64,000 nt of DNA. Source: Myxococcus virescens. Its GTDB lineage: Bacteria; Myxococcota; Myxococcia; Myxococcales; Myxococcaceae. This document shows, one piece after another, positions 35,117-44,278 of this stretch. The stretch spans positions 124,001 to 188,000 of the forward strand of contig NZ_FNAJ01000007.1 in assembly GCF_900101905.1 (NCBI RefSeq). Reading direction: 5' to 3'. How positions within the stretch are numbered: the first letter of the stretch is position 1; each line of letters opens with the position of its first letter. The translations under genes were made by a program, and so were the position numbers. The notes beneath the pieces were generated by a model. That model searched no databases and was not told the DNA's origin. It was given only the letters and a program-made list of their open reading frames with translations.

Positions 35117-37669
35117 ATGGCCAGGGCTCGTCGTTCGAAGCAGCACCCAGATGCAACCGGTTCCGCCGAGCAGGGCTTCGTGGAGGTGCGCGGCGCCCGC
35201 CAGCACAACCTGAAGAACGTCGACGTCCGGATTCCGCGCGACGCGTTCGTCGTGTTCACCGGCGTGTCGGGCTCGGGCAAGTCGTCGCTGGCCTTCGGCA
35301 CGCTCTACGCGGAAGCGCAGCGGCGGTACTTCGAATCCGTGGCCCCCTATGCGCGCCGTCTCATCGACCAGGCGGGTGTGCCGGAGGTCGACGCCATCGA
35401 CGGGCTGCCCCCTGCCGTGGCGCTCCAGCAGCACCGGGGCGCGCCCACCACGCGTTCGTCCGTGGGGAGCGTGACGACGTTGGCGAACTCGTTGCGGCTG
35501 CTGTACTCGCGCGCGGGCACGTATCCACGCGGCCAGCCGCACCTGGATTCGGATGCCTTTTCGCCCAACACGCCCGCGGGCGCGTGCCCCAAGTGCCACG
35601 GGCTGGGCCGCATCTACGACGCCACCGAGAAGTCGATGGTGCCGGATGACGCGCTCACCATCCGGGAGCGGGCGATTGCCGCCTGGCCGCCCGCGTGGCA
35701 CGGCCAGAACCTGCGCGACATCCTGGTGACGCTCGGCTACGACGTCGACCGGCCGTGGCGGGAGCTGCCGAAGAAGGACCGCGACTGGATTCTCTTCACG
35801 GACGAGCAGCCCACGGTGCCCGTCTACGCGGGCTTCACCCCGGCCGAGACGCAGCGGGCCCTCAAGCGCAAGGAGCCGCCCAGCTACATGGGCACCTTCA
35901 CGGGCGCCCGGCGCTACGTGCTCCAGACCTTCGCCACCACGCAGAGCGCGCTGATGAAGCGGCGCGTCTCGCAGTACATGGTGAGCGGCGACTGCCCCGA
36001 ATGTCACGGCAAGCGCCTGCGCCGCGAGTCCCTGTCCGTCACCTTCGCGGGGCTCGACATCGGCGAGCTGTCGCGTCTGCCGCTCAGTGAGCTCACGGAC
36101 CTGCTCGCGCCCGTGGCGGATGGGACGGCCAAGGACGTGGCGGCGCTTGCCCGTGCCCATCCGGAGAAGGCGCTGGTGGCCCAGCGAATCGCCCACGACG
36201 TGTTGGCGCGCGTCAACGTCCTGACGGAGCTGGGCCTGGGCTACCTGTCGCTCGAGCGCGGCACGCCGACGCTGTCTCCTGGCGAGCTCCAGCGCTTGCG
36301 GCTGGCCACGCAGGTGCGCTCCAACCTGTTCGGCGTGGTGTACGTGCTCGATGAGCCGTCCGCTGGGCTGCACCCCGCGGACACCGCGGCGCTGCTGAAG
36401 GCCCTGGACCAGCTCAAGGGCTCAGGCAACTCGCTGTTCGTGGTGGAGCACGAGGTGGATGTCATCCGCCACGCGGACTGGATTGTCGACGTGGGGCCCG
36501 ACGCGGGTGAGCAGGGCGGGCAGATTCTCTACAGCGGCCCGCTCGAGGGCCTGAAGGCGGTGAAGGCGTCCCGGACGCGGCGCTATCTCTTCGGCGACGC
36601 GGAGAAGCACCGCGGCACGCGGCGTTCGCCCAAGGGGTGGCTGCGCCTGCAGGGCGTGTCGCGCAACAACCTGAAGGAACTGGACGTCGACTTTCCGCTG
36701 GGCGTCCTCACCACGGTGACGGGCGTCTCCGGCTCGGGGAAGTCGAGCCTCGTGAGCCAGGTCCTGGTGGATCTGGTGGCCGGACACCTGGGCCACGCGG
36801 TGCCGGAGAACGAGGACGAGGGAGAGGCGCTGGAGCGCACGGTCATCCACACCACCGGCGGCAGGATTGCCTCCGGCATGGAGGGCATCAAGCGCCTGGT
36901 GCAGGTGGACCAGAAGCCCATTGGACGCACGCCGCGCTCCAACCTGGCGACGTACACGGGGCTGTTCGACAACGTCCGCAAACTCTTCGCCGCGACGCCC
37001 GCCGCACGCTCCCGGCGTTATGACGTGGGACGCTTCTCCTTCAACGTGGCCAAGGGCCGCTGCGAGACGTGCGAAGGCGAGGGCTTCGTCAGCGTGGAGC
37101 TGCTCTTCCTGCCCAGCGTCTACGCGCCGTGCCCCACGTGTCAGGGGGCTCGCTACAACGCCAAGACGCTGGAGATTCAGTACCGGGGCAAGAACATCGC
37201 CGAGGTGCTGGGCATGACGGTGGACGCGGCCCACGACTTCTTCAGCGAGGACCCGCTGGTGCAGCGGCCGCTCGCGGTCCTGCGGGAGGTGGGGTTGGGA
37301 TACCTGCGGCTGGGGCAGCCCGCGACGGAGTTGTCCGGCGGCGAGGCCCAACGCATCAAGCTGGCCACGGAGCTTCAGCGGGCCCAGCGCGGCAGCTCGC
37401 TGTACGTGCTGGACGAACCCACCACGGGCCTGCACCCCTCCGACGTGGACACGCTGATGACGCAGCTGGAGGGGCTGGTGGCCTCCGGCAACACCGTCAT
37501 CCTCGTCGAACACGACATGCGCGTGGTGGCCGCGAGCGACTGGGTCATCGACATGGGCCCGGGCGCTGGGGACAAGGGCGGGCGGGTGGTGGTGGCGGGC
37601 CCACCAGAGGACGTGGTGGGCCTGCCCTTCAGTCAGACCGCGCCCTTCCTGGAGGAGGCGCTGGGCTGA
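35117..37669 (+). CDS. UvrA2-like ABC ATPase
   Basis: 850 residues, shorter than housekeeping UvrA (about 940), as in the UvrA2 class. Two ABC modules are intact: Walker [10 protein letters not shown] near residue 48 and again near 536. The signature helices [11 protein letters not shown] and [11 protein letters not shown], and Walker [12 protein letters not shown] and [11 protein letters not shown], are also present. Zinc-binding pairs are [26 protein letters not shown] and CPTCQGARY. The UvrB-binding region is missing or reduced. UvrA2 proteins have been linked to tolerance of DNA-binding drugs rather than general excision repair. It is transcribed alone, 117 bp after the kinase, with a terminator after it. 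Confidence 0.9.
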   Translation: MARARRSKQHPDATGSAEQGFVEVRGARQHNLKNVDVRIPRDAFVVFTGVSGSGKSSLAFGTLYAEAQRRYFESVAPYARRLIDQAGVPEVDAIDGLPPAVALQQHRGAPTTRSSVGSVTTLANSLRLLYSRAGTYPRGQPHLDSDAFSPNTPAGACPKCHGLGRIYDATEKSMVPDDALTIRERAIAAWPPAWHGQNLRDILVTLGYDVDRPWRELPKKDRDWILFTDEQPTVPVYAGFTPAETQRALKRKEPPSYMGTFTGARRYVLQTFATTQSALMKRRVSQYMVSGDCPECHGKRLRRESLSVTFAGLDIGELSRLPLSELTDLLAPVADGTAKDVAALARAHPEKALVAQRIAHDVLARVNVLTELGLGYLSLERGTPTLSPGELQRLRLATQVRSNLFGVVYVLDEPSAGLHPADTAALLKALDQLKGSGNSLFVVEHEVDVIRHADWIVDVGPDAGEQGGQILYSGPLEGLKAVKASRTRRYLFGDAEKHRGTRRSPKGWLRLQGVSRNNLKELDVDFPLGVLTTVTGVSGSGKSSLVSQVLVDLVAGHLGHAVPENEDEGEALERTVIHTTGGRIASGMEGIKRLVQVDQKPIGRTPRSNLATYTGLFDNVRKLFAATPAARSRRYDVGRFSFNVAKGRCETCEGEGFVSVELLFLPSVYAPCPTCQGARYNAKTLEIQYRGKNIAEVLGMTVDAAHDFFSEDPLVQRPLAVLREVGLGYLRLGQPATELSGGEAQRIKLATELQRAQRGSSLYVLDEPTTGLHPSDVDTLMTQLEGLVASGNTVILVEHDMRVVAASDWVIDMGPGAGDKGGRVVVAGPPEDVVGLPFSQTAPFLEEALG

Positions 37670-37689
37670 GCTTCCAGCGCCCGCCGGAG

Positions 37690-37728
37690 CCTCCGAGCCG
37701 TGGCCGTGAGGGCCGCCGGGCTCGGAGG
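37690..37728. terminator. bidirectional terminator hairpin
   Basis: A perfect 10-bp stem (CCTCCGAGCC and GGCTCGGAGG) with a 19-nt loop lies between the stops of two convergent genes, the UvrA2-like and chemoreceptor genes. Position and strength suit a shared factor-dependent or weak intrinsic terminator. Confidence 0.65.
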
Positions 37729-37742
37729 TGAAGGCCGCGGAA

Positions 37743-39842
37743 TCAGCGCGCCTGCGCCTGCGCCGCGGGCACGGACAGGCCTTCCGCCTTGAGCGTCTGG
37801 CTGGCCATGCCGGACATGCTCTCCGCGAGCGACTGCACGGAGCGGGTGGCTTCCTGCGTCTCCTGCACCGTCTTCAGCGTGCGCTGCATCTGCCCGGACA
37901 GCTCCTGGATGGCCTGGGCCATCTGGTGGGTGCCCGCATCCTGCGCGCTGACGGCGGCGGTGATCTGCCGCACGCTGGAGCTGGTGTCGCCGATGATGTC
38001 GGCCAGCTGCTGGAACTGCGCGCTGGAGGTCCGCACGGCGTCGAGGCTCATCCGCACGCGCTCGTCGCCCTTCTCACTGGAGCGGGCCGCCTCACGCATG
38101 CTGTTGCTGACGCCGTCGAGCACCTCGCGGATGCGGTGCGTGGCCTGGATGGACTGATCCGCCAGGCCGCGCATCTCCCGGGCCACCACGCCGAAGCCAC
38201 GGCCGCTCTCCCCACTGCGCGCCGCCTCGATGGCGGCGTTGATGGCCAGCATGTTGGACTGGTCCGCCAGGTCCTTCACGGAGTCCACGATGCCGGAGAC
38301 CTCGCGGGTGCGCTCGTCGAGCGCGAAGATGCGCCGGGCCATGTCGGAGACCTCGGTGCGGATGGCCGCCAGGTCCGACAGCGTGCGCTCCAATGCGGCC
38401 GTTCCCTCGCGGCCCACCTGTTCGGCGCTCTCCGCGGAAGCCGCGAGCGCGCTGGCCTTCTCCGCCGTCATCTGCGAGCTGCGGCGGATCTCCTTCACCG
38501 TCTGCTCCGCCTCCTGGAGCGCCACGGCCTGACGGCTGACGCCCTCGGTCTGCTCATCGCTGGACGAGCGGAGCTGCTGCACCACCGTGGCGAGCTCGCC
38601 GGCGCCGTTGCCCATGCGCTCGGCCAGGTTGCGCACTTCCTGCGCGCGCGCCTCCAACTGGTGGGTGTGCGCTTCGAGCGTGCGCACCACCATGATGGAG
38701 CGGCGGGTGACGATGCCCAGCAGCGACAGCGTCAGCGCGACGTAGCCCCAGTGCGTGACGTTGCCCAGCGACCAGCCCACCAGGCCGATGACGGGGAGGA
38801 TGGTGAGGACGATGGAGAGGACGAGCCCCGCGAAGCCTCCGACGAAGAGGCGCGCGTCCGGGTTGCCCAACCACGCCTGGGTGATGGCCACCGAGAGCAC
38901 CACCAGCAGCACCACCATCGCCACGGGGAGGAAGGGCACGAGGATGCGCTGCCCGATGCCCAGGTCCAGGAGCGTCGCCAGGGCGCACACGCCCGCCACG
39001 GGCGAGAACACCATGGCCGCCTTCTGGAACCAGCCGCGCCGGTTGTCGAGCAGCGCGTCCGAGACGAACTCCATCAGACCGGCGACGAGCAGGAAGATGC
39101 CCACCGTGGTGCCCAGCGTGGCGGCGGCGGACGAGCCCCACAGCGCCGTGGGCATGCCGCTCAGGCCCAGGAGGATCAGGCCGCCGCTGGCCGCGGAGAC
39201 CGCCAGGCCCGCCAGCATCCGGCGCCGCCAGTGGAGCGCGAAGGCGCCACCCGCGCCGAGCGCCACCGCCAGCAGCAGGCAGCAGATGACGAAGGGCGCC
39301 TGGCCCTGGCGCGTCACGTAGACCAGCAGGTCATACTTCGAGCCCACCTGCGCGGCCTGGGACACGCCGATGTTGGGATTGCTGGACTGGATGCGCAGCA
39401 GCACGCGCTTGCCCTGCGCGTCGCGCGGCAGGGGCACGATGTGCCAGGACAGGTTCTCGCCAACCTCGTAGCTGTCCGGCCGGATCTTGCCGCTCGTGTA
39501 GATGCGCTGGCCGTCCGCGTACACCTCGAGCGCGTGGGTGATTTCGCCCAGGTACAGCGCGGGGTCCGTCCAGCCGCCGTCGGGGATGGGGATGCTGAGC
39601 CACATGAACTTGTGGTCGCCGCGGCCCTCCGGCGCCGTGAGCGCGGGCGTGGTCCGCCACTCCTTCGAATCCCCCGTTTCCTTCGCCCACAGGGGCGTGC
39701 CATCCGAGCCCACGGGGGAGTCACCCCATCGGAAGCGCCACCCGTCGAGCACGTTGACAGGAGGTCCCGCCTCGGCCGCGTGGGCCGAGGACGTGAGGGC
39801 AAACATCAGCAAGAGGGCGGAACAAAAGCGGAAGCCAGCCAT
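37743..39842 (-). CDS. chemoreceptor with 7TMR-DISM sensor and MCP signalling domain
   Basis: 699 residues from ATG 39842, which starts a Sec signal (FCSALLLMFALTSSAHA). The periplasmic part (VNVLDGWRFRWGDSP..., LYLGEITHALEVYADGQRIY) is of the DISM extracellular type that binds carbohydrate-like ligands. Seven hydrophobic segments follow (from APFVICCLLLAVALGAGG to SLLGIVTRRSIM). The cytoplasmic half is a methyl-accepting signalling hairpin with the conserved tip IVDSVKDLADQSNMLAINAAIEAARSGE..GRGFGVVA, read in two pieces. MCP domains work with CheA and CheW; no che genes are near, so it must join an array encoded elsewhere. Coupling 7TMR-DISM to an MCP is uncommon. Confidence 0.9.
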   Translation of the reverse strand: MAGFRFCSALLLMFALTSSAHAAEAGPPVNVLDGWRFRWGDSPVGSDGTPLWAKETGDSKEWRTTPALTAPEGRGDHKFMWLSIPIPDGGWTDPALYLGEITHALEVYADGQRIYTSGKIRPDSYEVGENLSWHIVPLPRDAQGKRVLLRIQSSNPNIGVSQAAQVGSKYDLLVYVTRQGQAPFVICCLLLAVALGAGGAFALHWRRRMLAGLAVSAASGGLILLGLSGMPTALWGSSAAATLGTTVGIFLLVAGLMEFVSDALLDNRRGWFQKAAMVFSPVAGVCALATLLDLGIGQRILVPFLPVAMVVLLVVLSVAITQAWLGNPDARLFVGGFAGLVLSIVLTILPVIGLVGWSLGNVTHWGYVALTLSLLGIVTRRSIMVVRTLEAHTHQLEARAQEVRNLAERMGNGAGELATVVQQLRSSSDEQTEGVSRQAVALQEAEQTVKEIRRSSQMTAEKASALAASAESAEQVGREGTAALERTLSDLAAIRTEVSDMARRIFALDERTREVSGIVDSVKDLADQSNMLAINAAIEAARSGESGRGFGVVAREMRGLADQSIQATHRIREVLDGVSNSMREAARSSEKGDERVRMSLDAVRTSSAQFQQLADIIGDTSSSVRQITAAVSAQDAGTHQMAQAIQELSGQMQRTLKTVQETQEATRSVQSLAESMSGMASQTLKAEGLSVPAAQAQAR

Positions 39843-40190
39843 GGAGTGCGTATGGTCTTCCGCCCGGGCACCGAATGTAAATGGGTCTTCCCGACCTCTC
39901 CCGAGAATCGATTGGCGTTGCTTGGAATTGACGTCCACGGAGAGCGTGGCAGGCAATGAATGCCGCGAATTTTATACTTCCGGTGAATTCCTCGCTCCGG
40001 CAGCCCGTGGGGAGAGCGGCCCACCGGCAGGGTTGTTCCTGAAAAGCCGGATGAGCCTCCGCGTCCGGACCCCGTTCCGATCGGGTTTGAACGGCGACCC
40101 GGTGCGTCATGTTGAGTCCGCGGCGGGCGGAGGCGTCAGCCGGGGGACCCGCCCTTCCCTTGGGGTGGGCCAAGCGGCGACACTGGGGCC
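39843..40190. other. 348-bp divergent intergenic region
   Basis: Between the divergent chemoreceptor and acyltransferase genes. It has an AT-rich patch near 39970 (TTTTATACTT) that could serve a promoter on either strand, flanked by EcoRI-like GAATTC. I see no coding region, repeat or RNA gene that can be supported. Confidence 0.4.
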
Positions 40191-41057
40191 ATGGCGCATC
40201 TGGAGTTGATCCCCAAGCGGGACCTGTCGAGCTTTCGCAAGCTTGCGATTGGAAGTTGGAAGACGGCGTACGACCCCACCGTCTACGGAACGCTGACCGT
40301 CCGCATGGACAAGGCGATGGCCTACATCGAGGCCTTCCGTCAGCGCACGGGTGTGCGGCTCACGGTGACGCACCTGGTGGCCAAGGCCATGGGCGAGGCG
40401 CTGCGGCGTTGCCCGGACGCGAACGCCATCCTCCGCTTCAACCGCATCTACCTGCGCCAGCGCGTGACGCTGTCCACGCTCGTCGTCCAGACGGACGGCG
40501 GAAAGGTGGACCTCACGTCGGCTCGCATCGAGGACGCGGACAAGAAGAACCTGAAGGAGATCGCCAACGACCTGGAGGAGGCGGTGCGCCGCGTCCGCGA
40601 GCGTCGGGACGTGGCCCTGGAGAAGGGCAAGGGCACCATCCAGAAGATTCCCTACCTGTTCCTCAACACCTTCACGTGGCTGCTGTCCTTCTTCATGTAC
40701 ACGCTGAACCTGGACATGAGCCGGTTCGGCATGCCGAAGGACGCCTTCGGGTCCGCCATCATCACCAACGTGGGCTCGCTGGGGCTGGACACGGCCTATG
40801 TCCCGCTGGCGCCGTACACGCGCGTGCCCATCTTCGTCGCGCCCGGCGCGGTGAAGGAGGTGCCCGTGGTGGAGGACGGCAAGGTGGTGCCGGGCAAGGT
40901 GATGAACATCAACGCGACGTTCGACCACCGCTTCATCGACGGGTTCCACGCGGGCGTGCTCGCCAACACGCTCCGGGAGATGTTGGAGAACCCGTTCGAG
41001 AGCTTCGACGCGCTTCCGGAGACCGCCGACGCGGCGCCGGTCGCCGCCGTGGGGTAG
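40191..41057 (+). CDS. stand-alone 2-oxoacid dehydrogenase E2-type acyltransferase domain
   Basis: 288 residues. The chloramphenicol-acetyltransferase/E2 catalytic fold is recognisable by the C-terminal DHRFIDG motif (His near 245, the HxxxDG signature), by LTVTHLVAKAMGEAL and by SAIITNVGSLGLDTAYVPLAPY. It has no lipoyl domain and no E1/E3-binding domain, so it cannot act as a normal E2 core on its own. An extra hydrophobic segment in the middle (PYLFLNTFTWLLSFFMYTLN) may attach it to the membrane. It probably transfers an acyl group from a CoA thioester to an unknown acceptor. It is transcribed alone, convergent with the SUMF1-fold gene. Confidence 0.8.
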   Translation: MAHLELIPKRDLSSFRKLAIGSWKTAYDPTVYGTLTVRMDKAMAYIEAFRQRTGVRLTVTHLVAKAMGEALRRCPDANAILRFNRIYLRQRVTLSTLVVQTDGGKVDLTSARIEDADKKNLKEIANDLEEAVRRVRERRDVALEKGKGTIQKIPYLFLNTFTWLLSFFMYTLNLDMSRFGMPKDAFGSAIITNVGSLGLDTAYVPLAPYTRVPIFVAPGAVKEVPVVEDGKVVPGKVMNINATFDHRFIDGFHAGVLANTLREMLENPFESFDALPETADAAPVAAVG

Positions 41058-41079
41058 GGCGGCTCACAAGCCGCTGGCC

Positions 41080-42129
41080 TCACCTCCGCGAGGGAACCCG
41101 GACCAGGCGGAAGCCGATGTTGGGCGTCGCCCCGGTGTCGCTCGCGGAGCGGAAGCTGACCCGCAGCGCGTCCGCGCAGTCCGCCCACGAGCCGCCTCGC
41201 AGGACGTGGACGCGCTCGGGGATGTCCTCGCCCAGCACGCAGACAGGGGACGTCTTCGGCGAGCGCCGGTAGTAGTCGGCGTCGTAGTGGTCCTGGCACC
41301 ACTGGCTCACGCCGCCCGCCATGCCGAAGAGGCCGTAGTCGTTGGGCGGGAAGGCGCGCATGGGGCGGAGCGAGAAGTCATTGAAGCGGTCGAAGTCCGC
41401 GCGACTCGCATCGGGAGGTTCGTTCCCCCATGGGTAAGCCGCGCCCCGGAAGCAGCCCCGCGCCGCGCGCTCCCATTCGGCTTCGGTGGGCAGGCGATAG
41501 GTGACGGAAGGCGTGCTCAAGCGCCGCGCGAACCGTTCCGCGAGTGATGGGGAGACCGCGACCATCGGCTTCCGGTCAAAGCGCAGCGGGCCCTCGCCCG
41601 CGCGCGTTGGCGTGCCGAACAATTCCTGTGAGGTCTTGATGACGCCGTCGCCGGTTTCCCATCGCGTGTGGCTGGCGTGGGCGTGCCAGTCACTGGCCTG
41701 CAGGGTGTCGTTCTCGCAGTACTGCAGACGAATCTTCGAGTCGTTGAAGTACGCGAAGCTGTCGGCGAATCCGTCGAGTTGTTCGTCCGGGGGGAACTCG
41801 GGCGGTTCGGGCCAATCCAGGAGGCGAGCGAAGGCGCTCCAGGACAGCGGCGTGTCGCTCATCCAGAACGCGGACAACGTCACCGCGTGGGCGGGGCGCT
41901 CGTCGGGTTCTCCGTCGTCGTTGCCCATGATGAACGTGCCCGCGGGGACATAGCGGAACACGAAGCCGTTCTCGATGACGGTGAGCTGCTCCAACACGTC
42001 CTGGAGCAGCGGCAGGACGTCCTCGCGTGCCTGCCAGGCCACCGCGTCCAGCGTCGCGGCGGCGCCTTCCAGGTCTCCACTGGCGCGCTGGACCCGGGCT
42101 TTCCCCAGCGCGGCTTGGATTACCGACAT
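41080..42129 (-). CDS. SUMF1/formylglycine-generating-enzyme-fold protein
   Basis: 349 residues. An alpha-helical N-terminal part of about 60 residues precedes the FGE-sulfatase domain, which begins FRYVPAGTFIMGNDDGEPDERPAHAV. The conserved core is seen in RLPTEAEWERAARG, YPWGNEPP, NDYGLFGMAGGVSQW and HVLRGGSW. The cysteine pair that true formylglycine-generating enzymes use is not conserved: after RGGSW there is only ADCADAL, shifted and lacking the second Cys. So it is more likely an iron- or otherwise-dependent member of the fold, or a binding protein. It starts 10 nt inside the radical SAM gene, so the two are translated together. It probably acts on the same substrate. Confidence 0.82.
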   Translation of the reverse strand: MSVIQAALGKARVQRASGDLEGAAATLDAVAWQAREDVLPLLQDVLEQLTVIENGFVFRYVPAGTFIMGNDDGEPDERPAHAVTLSAFWMSDTPLSWSAFARLLDWPEPPEFPPDEQLDGFADSFAYFNDSKIRLQYCENDTLQASDWHAHASHTRWETGDGVIKTSQELFGTPTRAGEGPLRFDRKPMVAVSPSLAERFARRLSTPSVTYRLPTEAEWERAARGCFRGAAYPWGNEPPDASRADFDRFNDFSLRPMRAFPPNDYGLFGMAGGVSQWCQDHYDADYYRRSPKTSPVCVLGEDIPERVHVLRGGSWADCADALRVSFRSASDTGATPNIGFRLVRVPSRR

Positions 42130-43421
42130 GCGCCCCCCTGGCCCCGCTCCGCGCCGAGCACGGGCAGTGGATGTGACTCCGTGGCAGCTCCCAGGGACTG
42201 GGCCTGCCAGGGGTCCTCCGCGAACGCGGAGCCTTTGTAGAACTGCGCACGCGCGCGGCAGCCCCCGGTGAAGCGGTCTCCCGTCTGCTTCGCGCGGAGG
42301 CGCTGGAAGGCCTGGCCGTTACGCCAGATGTCCTCGAAGGGCCGCGTTCGGATGTTGCCGGACTCGAAGGCCCGCCCCAGGAAGCTGCACGGATTCACGT
42401 TGCCCTGGACGGAGACGGAGGCCACCGTGTTCGCGGCCCCGCAGCCCGGGCCCTCCGTCACGACGCCGCGCAGCTCCTCGCGCGCCGAAGGACTGAAGGG
42501 GTCCAACGCGAAGAGGTCCGAATTGGCTTCGACGCGCTCCAGCCGCGCGAGTGCGTCCACGTAGCCGTCGAACGTGGGCATCAGCTCTGGGTGCCGGGTG
42601 GCGGTGCCGACGGGGTACAGCGGGCGGAAGACGGCGGTATGCGCGCCCACCCGCCGGGCCAGTTCGACGCAGGCCTCGACTTCCGCCACGTTGTCGCGCG
42701 TCAGCGTGAAGGCGAGGGTGAAGCGCGCATGCTGGCCGAGCAGCGCGAGCTTCTCCATCACCCGGTCGAAGACACCAGCGCCCCGCACGGCATCGTTCGT
42801 CCCCGCCTGGGCGCCTTCCAGCGACACGTTCAGCCACACCAGCTCGCGCTTGCCGAGCTCACGCGCCCACCGTTCGTCGATGAGCAGCGCGTTGGTGGTG
42901 ATGCAGGGATGGAGGCCGTGGCCCGTCGCCGCGTCGAGGATGTCCAGCAGGTCCTTGCGCATCAGCGGCTCGCCGCCGGTGAGTCCCAGCCGGAAGCTGC
43001 CCAGTCCGGCGAGCTGCGCGAAGAGCGCGTCCATCTCCTTCACGGAGAGCGGGGACTGATTGCGCGGCAGCTCCCCCGCGAAGCAGTGCGTGCACGTGAG
43101 GTTGCACGCGCCAATGACCTCCAGGTGGACGGCGAGCGGGCCCAGCAGGTGGTCGGGTGGGGGCGCCCGGTCGATGCGAGCCGCCGCGAGCCGGCCGTCC
43201 ATCCGGAGGTAGCCCTTCATCGACAGGTGCTGGATGAGCCCGATGACGGCGTCCCGGTCGTCAGCCTCCGCATCACCGATGACGTCGTCCGCGGTGTGCT
43301 CGGTGAGCCGGGTGAGCACGGCCGCCGCGGGGGCGTCGAACGGCATGTAGCGAGAGGAGCGCCGGTCGAAGAGGAGGGCGCCGAAGTGCTGCGGGATGAG
43401 CACCAGGGAAGGGCGGCTCAT
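42120..43421 (-). CDS. PqqD-like domain-radical SAM/SPASM fusion
   Basis: 433 residues. Residues 1-90 or so look like a PqqD-type peptide-binding winged helix (LLFDRRSSRYMPFDAPAAAVL, ending SMKGYLRMDG). The radical SAM barrel follows with the 4Fe-4S motif CNLTCTHC (about residues 106-113) and the GGEPLMRKDL loop. The C-terminal part holds further cysteines (GPGCGAAN, NPCSFLG, FTGGCRAR), as in SPASM proteins with auxiliary clusters. Such fused enzymes modify ribosomal peptides or proteins. The start ATG 43421 overlaps the upstream stop (ATGA), and its end overlaps the SUMF1-fold gene. No precursor peptide is obvious. Confidence 0.87.
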   Translation of the reverse strand: MSRPSLVLIPQHFGALLFDRRSSRYMPFDAPAAAVLTRLTEHTADDVIGDAEADDRDAVIGLIQHLSMKGYLRMDGRLAAARIDRAPPPDHLLGPLAVHLEVIGACNLTCTHCFAGELPRNQSPLSVKEMDALFAQLAGLGSFRLGLTGGEPLMRKDLLDILDAATGHGLHPCITTNALLIDERWARELGKRELVWLNVSLEGAQAGTNDAVRGAGVFDRVMEKLALLGQHARFTLAFTLTRDNVAEVEACVELARRVGAHTAVFRPLYPVGTATRHPELMPTFDGYVDALARLERVEANSDLFALDPFSPSAREELRGVVTEGPGCGAANTVASVSVQGNVNPCSFLGRAFESGNIRTRPFEDIWRNGQAFQRLRAKQTGDRFTGGCRARAQFYKGSAFAEDPWQAQSLGAATESHPLPVLGAERGQGGACR

Positions 43422-44017
43422 TTGAAGCCCTCGTCGTCCACGTGGAAGGACCACCGCACCCAGGCCTTCGTGGCGCTCGAGGCCAGGCCCAGGCCCGTGG
43501 CGTCGTCCTTGATCATCTGCCACCGCCAGCGCTCGTTCGTCTTCGGTTCGGGAACGGGCCGTTGCACCAACGGCGCGAAGCCCGCGTCGGCGAAGTCCGG
43601 TAGGCGCCAGCCTTCGGGAGGTGGCCGTGTCGTGGCCTTCCATCGGCCATCCGGAGCGGATGCCAGTTTCGGGTGGACCGCGCTGGCGATCTCCGGATCC
43701 AGCCGGGCCTGCATCAGGACGAAGCCCTTGTCTCCGGGACGGTTCACTTCAAATGACAGGACGTGGGCACCCGGGGTGACGAGCACCCGTTGCTCCACGA
43801 GGGGAGTCCCATCGAGGAACAGGCCGCCGTCCGGGACGCCATTCACGTAGGAGAACAGCGACAGGCCGATGGATGCACCGGGCCTTCGCCAGCGAAGCAC
43901 CACACCGCCACAGCCCGCGGGCACCTCGCAATGGCTGTGGACCTCCAGCGCGAGCTGGCTCGACGTCTTGCGGTAGCGCGCCAACGCATTGAGGCGGAAG
44001 TCGTCCGAGTCCGACAT
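43418..44017 (-). CDS. unknown protein, first gene of radical SAM operon
   Basis: 199 residues; I do not recognise the family. No signal peptide or membrane segment is seen. The first half reads like a beta-sandwich (LALEVHSHCEVPAGCGGVVLRW, read in two pieces, then GLSLFSYVNGVPDGG and VLVTPGAHVLSFEVN) with a close cysteine pair (HCEVPAGC). The second half is Pro/Trp-rich (RPPPEGWRLPDF, KTNERWRWQM). It overlaps the radical SAM gene by 4 nt, so it is surely its partner: a substrate, a scaffold, or a binding protein for the modified product. Confidence 0.75.
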   Translation of the reverse strand: MSDSDDFRLNALARYRKTSSQLALEVHSHCEVPAGCGGVVLRWRRPGASIGLSLFSYVNGVPDGGLFLDGTPLVEQRVLVTPGAHVLSFEVNRPGDKGFVLMQARLDPEIASAVHPKLASAPDGRWKATTRPPPEGWRLPDFADAGFAPLVQRPVPEPKTNERWRWQMIKDDATGLGLASSATKAWVRWSFHVDDEGFK

Positions 44018-44102
44018 GCCGGCGTTCTACCGCGCGCCGCGCAGCTCCGCGAAGCGCGCCAGAGCCGAGCATTCACGGCATTCCTGGAAGGTGTCGGGTC
44101 AA

Positions 44103-44249
44103 ATGTCGGACATCAGCGGAAAATTGCGCCACGTGCTGCTGGGATGCTCCGGTGACTTCGGCCATGCCGAGCGCTTCGTCGTGGGCGGCGGGTGGAACGG
44201 CAAGGACGGCATGCCGGCCCGCGGCGCGCTGAATAGCTTGGAGCCGTAG
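44103..44249 (+). CDS. possible small ORF in divergent gap
   Basis: 48 codons (ATG 44103 to stop at 44247-44249) in the gap between the radical SAM operon and the GFA gene. The product would have one Cys (VLLGCSGDFGH), Gly/Trp-rich VVGGGWNGKDGMP and a short basic start. No good ribosome site is seen. It could be a small peptide, a remnant of a larger gene or chance. Because it adjoins a PqqD-radical SAM operon it is worth naming as a possible substrate, but the evidence is thin. Confidence 0.25.
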   Translation: MSDISGKLRHVLLGCSGDFGHAERFVVGGGWNGKDGMPARGALNSLEP

Positions 44250-44278
44250 CGCGTGCTCATTCTCTCCGAGGACCCGTG

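Noticed and set aside
33932-36373. 813-codon open frame on the minus strand across the kinase and UvrA2 genes
   Set aside because: It spans two real plus-strand genes and their intergenic gap and has no domain.
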